In this document: positions 6,165 to 8,144 of the stretch, one piece after another
How positions within the stretch are numbered: position 1 is the first letter of the stretch
Layout: every line of letters starts with the position of its first letter
Origin: DAOUKH01 sp034420775
GTDB lineage: Bacteria > Chloroflexota > Dehalococcoidia > SHYB01
Direction: 5' to 3'
Assembly (NCBI GenBank): GCA_034420775.1
Contig: DAOUKZ010000214.1
Span: forward strand, 1 to 8,144
DNA length: 8,144 bases
Notes under the pieces: generated by a model
Databases searched by the model: none
Seen by the model: the letters and a program-made list of their open reading frames with translations, nothing else
Told to the model about the DNA's origin: nothing
Made by a program: the position numbers and the translations under genes

Positions 6165-6300
6165 CACCTTAAACCTCCCTCCCCTTGTGGGAGGGATTGA
6201 GGGAGGGGTCGCGCCGCCAGGCGCGCCGGCGGTGGGGGGGGGGGCCGGAGGGGACGGAGGGGACGGGCGACCACAAGAGTCGCCCCTACGGGGGAGGAGA
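6165..6300. repeat. Mixed repeat block between hydrolase and small acidic gene
   Basis: It contains the 14-mer CACCTTAAACCTCC (6165-6178), also present at the hydrolase ribosome-binding site (5924-5937). The 30-base block 6174-6203 is identical to 6718-6747 and has the hairpin CCCTCCC-CTTGT-GGGAGGG. It is followed by the GCGCC-GCCA-GGCGC palindrome (6211-6224), an 11-G run (6234-6244) and a standard hairpin repeat with core 6265-6285. No gene is supported from 5924 to 6331. Confidence 0.75.
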
Positions 6301-6313
6301 GGGAGGAAGGAGC

Positions 6314-6603
6314 GGGAGGGCACCGCCCCTGCTACCTGGCGCGGCTTGCAATCAGCGCTCGGACGGCGGGCACCAATTCCTTTGGGACCTCCATGACCGT
6401 CCGCGAGTCGTCCTCGAACGCGGCCTCGTCCTCCGCCACCGCCTCCTCCTCGCTGAGCGATTCGTAGTGCCGGAGCAGCCGCTCGACGCGTTCCTCGTCC
6501 CATCCCGGCGGGAAGCTCGTCGTCTTGCTCATCTGCCTCTCCTTCTCATGCGCCGCCTGAAGGCCACCAGTGGTTCGGAGGGACTGAGGGAGGGCACCGC
6601 CCC
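6314..6603. repeat. 16-bp direct repeats flanking the small acidic gene
   Basis: GGGAGGGCACCGCCCC occurs at 6314-6329 and again at 6588-6603, enclosing the 66-residue gene and about 50 bases upstream of it. Each copy contains a small GGGC/GCCC palindrome. The arrangement may mark insertion of the gene into, or its exchange between, repeat arrays. Confidence 0.6.
6332..6532 (-). CDS. Small acidic protein, possible antitoxin-like
   Basis: 66 residues. The ATG at 6532 is preceded by AAGGAG (6539-6544) with a 6-base spacer, a convincing start; TAG at 6332-6334. The N-terminal motif FPPGWDEERVERLLRHYE (7-24) leads into an acidic helix-like run (SEEEAVAEDEAAFEDD, 27-42). A VPKELVPAVRALIA tail (49-62) resembles the short C-terminal helix seen in small bacterial antitoxin-like proteins. 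There is no signal peptide or membrane helix. I recognise the general sequence style from small orphan or toxin-antitoxin-linked genes in high-GC bacteria, but the function is not established and no partner toxin lies alongside. Identical 16-bp direct repeats flank it (6314-6329 and 6588-6603). Confidence 0.75.
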   Translation of the reverse strand: MSKTTSFPPGWDEERVERLLRHYESLSEEEAVAEDEAAFEDDSRTVMEVPKELVPAVRALIASRAR

Positions 6604-6607
6604 ACCC

Positions 6608-6766
6608 CCACCCCTCTCTCTCATCTCCCCCACAAGGGGGGAGAGGCCAGACCCGGAGGCCGGAACCTCCCCGCGCCCCGCCCTCACCCCAACCCTCTCC
6701 CAGCGGGAGAGGGGGAGCCTCCCTCCCCTTGTGGGAGGGATTGAGGGGGTACGCGCCGTCAGGCGC
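6608..6766. repeat. Second full copy of the C/G-rich repeat, abutting the aminotransferase end
   Basis: Matches the 5941-6043 element, with a short extra segment around 6654-6664. The hairpin CCCTCTCCC-AGC-GGGAGAGGG is at 6693-6713. It is followed by the 30-base block 6718-6747 (identical to 6174-6203) and the palindrome GCGCC-GTCA-GGCGC (6753-6766), whose loop includes the aminotransferase stop codon. This fills the gap between the small acidic gene and the aminotransferase. Confidence 0.8.
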
Positions 6767-7934
6767 GGCGGCGCACGAAGCGCCGCATGCGTTCGAGGGC
6801 TTCCTCGATCTCGCCGGTGGAGACGGCGTAGCAGCAGCGGACGTAGCCCTCGCCGGCGGCGCCGAAGGCGGAGCCGGGGACGACGGCGACCCTTTCTTCT
6901 TTAAGAAGGGACTCGGCGAAGTCGTCGGACGAGAGGCCGGTGGCCTTGATGGAGGGGAAGGCGTAGAAGGCGCCCTGGGGCTCGAAGCAGCGGAGGCCCA
7001 TGTCGTTGAGGCCCTTGACCAGGAGCCGGCGCCGGTGGTTGTAGGCGGTGACCATGTCGTCGACGACGCGGTCGTCGGTCTTCAGCGCCTCCATGGCGGC
7101 GGCCTGGCTGGGTCCGGGGGCGCAGAGCATGGTGTACTGGTGGATCTTCACCATCGCGCCGAGGATCTCGGGCGGGGCGGCGGCGAAGGCGACGCGCCAG
7201 CCGGTCATGGCGTGGCTCTTGGAGAAGCCGCCGAGGAGGACGGTGCGCTCCCGCATGCCGGGGAGCGAGGGGAAGCTGGTGTGGGTGTGCTGGTAGACGA
7301 GGCGGTCGTAGACCTCGTCGGAGATGACGATCAGGTCGTGGCGCTGGGCGACGTCGGCGATGGCCAGGAGCTCGTCGCGGCTCAGCACGGCGCCGGTGGG
7401 GTTGTTGGGGTAGGAGAGGACGAGGGCCTTGACCTTCCCCCCAACCACCGCCGCCTCGACCTGCTCGGCGGTGACGCGGAAGGCGTTCTCCTCGGTCGTC
7501 GCCACCGGCACAACCTCGCCGCCCGCCAGCGTCACGCACGGCGCGTAGGAGACGTAGCTCGGCTCGGGGACGATGACGGCGTCGCCGGGGTCGAGGATGG
7601 CGCGCATGGCGAGGTCGAGGCCCTCGCTGACGCCGACGGTGATGAGGAGCTCATCGTTGGGGTCGTACTCGAGGTCGTAGCGCCGCTTGAGGTCGTCGGA
7701 GAGGAGGCGGCGGAGGTCGAACAGCCCGTGGTTCGACGTGTAGTGGGTGTGGCCGCGCTCGACGGAGTGGATCGCCGCCTCGCGGATGCCCCACGGCGTC
7801 GCGAAGTCCGGCTCGCCGACGCCAAGCGAGATCACGTCGTCCATCGTCAAGATCATGTCGAAGAACCGCCGAATCCCAGAGGGCGGGACGGCCTCGACGC
7901 GACGGGATATGGTGCGGCGTCTGGTGCTGGTCAA
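6759..7934 (-). CDS. PLP-dependent class I/II aminotransferase (fold type I)
   Basis: 391 residues, the usual length for the family. It transfers an amino group between an amino acid and a 2-oxo acid in the cytosol; substrate preference (aspartate, aromatic or other) cannot be read from sequence. Visible hallmarks: substrate-entry segment SLGVGEPDF (36-44); PNNPTG (176-181) with the cofactor-ring Asn; SDEVYD (205-210) with Asp206 and Tyr209; the Schiff-base Lys239 in GGFSKSHAMTGWR; Arg247; and near the C-terminus YVRCCYA with Arg366, the likely substrate-carboxylate Arg. The start is TTG (7934). An in-frame TAG lies 21 codons upstream and no ATG/GTG start lies between. No clear Shine-Dalgarno is visible, so the start is less certain than the gene. 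The TGA (6759-6761) falls in a palindrome shared with a repeat elsewhere. It appears monocistronic. Confidence 0.93.
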   Translation of the reverse strand: MTSTRRRTISRRVEAVPPSGIRRFFDMILTMDDVISLGVGEPDFATPWGIREAAIHSVERGHTHYTSNHGLFDLRRLLSDDLKRRYDLEYDPNDELLITVGVSEGLDLAMRAILDPGDAVIVPEPSYVSYAPCVTLAGGEVVPVATTEENAFRVTAEQVEAAVVGGKVKALVLSYPNNPTGAVLSRDELLAIADVAQRHDLIVISDEVYDRLVYQHTHTSFPSLPGMRERTVLLGGFSKSHAMTGWRVAFAAAPPEILGAMVKIHQYTMLCAPGPSQAAAMEALKTDDRVVDDMVTAYNHRRRLLVKGLNDMGLRCFEPQGAFYAFPSIKATGLSSDDFAESLLKEERVAVVPGSAFGAAGEGYVRCCYAVSTGEIEEALERMRRFVRRRA

Positions 7935-7988
7935 GGGAATGCGGCGCGGCGCGCTGAAGGAGTCAGCGGCGGCGATACTCCGGTACCC

Positions 7989-7997
7989 ATTCTAGCA
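7989..7997 (-). promoter_or_regulatory. Candidate extended -10 for the aminotransferase
   Basis: On the minus strand, TGCTAGAAT matches an extended -10 (TGn then TAGAAT, five of six to TATAAT). It would start transcription near 7982, about 48 nt before the TTG. No -35 is recognisable in the repeat sequence upstream. Confidence 0.3.
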
Positions 7998-7998
7998 C

Positions 7999-8031
7999 CA
8001 CCACCCCGACCCCTCTCTCTCATCTCCCCCA
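7999..8031 (+). repeat. Truncated copy of the C/G-rich repeat
   Basis: Thirty-three bases are identical to 5941-5973. The match stops abruptly at 8031/8032, where a sequence starting TGTAAAGACC begins. This is the expected appearance of a repeat cut by an insertion. Confidence 0.75.
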
Positions 8032-8144
8032 TGTAAAGACCGGAGAGAAGGTTAACGGGTGTTCGGGGACATGGTTTACACATTGGGGTGTCTTCTGATG
8101 AGCGGTTCCGGGCCGCGCAGGTCCACCGCTGCGATGGGGTGCGT
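8032..8144. mobile_element. Probable end of an IS481-like insertion element (partial)
   Basis: It begins with TG at the exact point where the repeat copy breaks. Read on the minus strand, GTGTAAACCATGTCCCCG and CCGTTAACCTTCTCTCCGG are imperfect tandem copies ahead of a TCTTTACA terminus, resembling the tandem transposase-binding ends of IS481/IS3-type elements. A minus-strand frame open from the window edge ends at TAA (8076-8078) with the tail LRGPEPLIRRHPNV, possibly the transposase C-terminus. The element runs past the window, so family assignment rests on end style recalled from the family. Confidence 0.5.

Noticed and set aside
6729..8036. Long plus-strand open frame (435 residues)
   Set aside because: Antisense to the well-supported aminotransferase. 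Composition is Val/Gly/Asp/Glu-rich and it begins and ends in interspersed repeats.
8076..8144. Separate transposase gene call at the right edge
   Set aside because: Only 22 codons are visible and other frames are also open, so it is described only within the mobile element entry.

Overview
The window is high-GC bacterial chromosome. Every gene I can support lies on the minus strand. Nothing identifies the organism outright. The G/C-rich interspersed hairpin repeats, the collagen-like and TIG-type surface proteins, and the style of the aminotransferase, small acidic protein and hydrolase would fit an environmental Chloroflexota-like genome. That placement is an impression, not a demonstrated result.

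Layout, read along the minus strand from right to left. The right edge (8032-8144) looks like the end of an IS481-type insertion element that has cut into an interspersed repeat. Next is a class I/II PLP-dependent aminotransferase (7934 to 6759, TTG start). A 66-residue acidic protein (6532 to 6332) follows, bracketed by two identical 16-bp direct repeats. Then comes an alpha/beta hydrolase (5923 to 5238) with a good ribosome-binding site and catalytic motifs, but its frame breaks in a run of nine G. Between and beyond these genes (4904-5250, 5941-6300, 6600-6760, 7999-8031) lie several families of hairpin-forming interspersed repeats. One family shows compensatory base-pair changes in its stem.

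The left half is different: apart from a short inverted pair (4653-4716) it carries no interspersed repeats between about 250 and 4900, and it holds a probable two-gene secretion/adhesion operon. A sigma70-like promoter (4562-4589) is followed by a roughly 330-nt structured leader containing a 15-codon open frame with a near-perfect Shine-Dalgarno. Next is a 983-residue secreted protein built of TIG/IPT-like beta-sandwich repeats (4226 to 1275). A perfect 12-bp intercistronic hairpin separates it from a 296-residue collagen-like protein (1200 to 310) with a signal peptide, 34 uninterrupted Gly-X-Y triplets and a C-terminal membrane helix. A perfect 12-bp terminator-like hairpin (244-286) closes the unit, and the left edge (1-240) is G-rich repeat sequence.

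The most distinctive content is the TIG/collagen pair with its regulated-looking leader. The second is the hairpin repeats that abut the genes: they supply the stop codon of the hydrolase, overlap the end of the aminotransferase, and share a 14-mer with the hydrolase ribosome-binding region.
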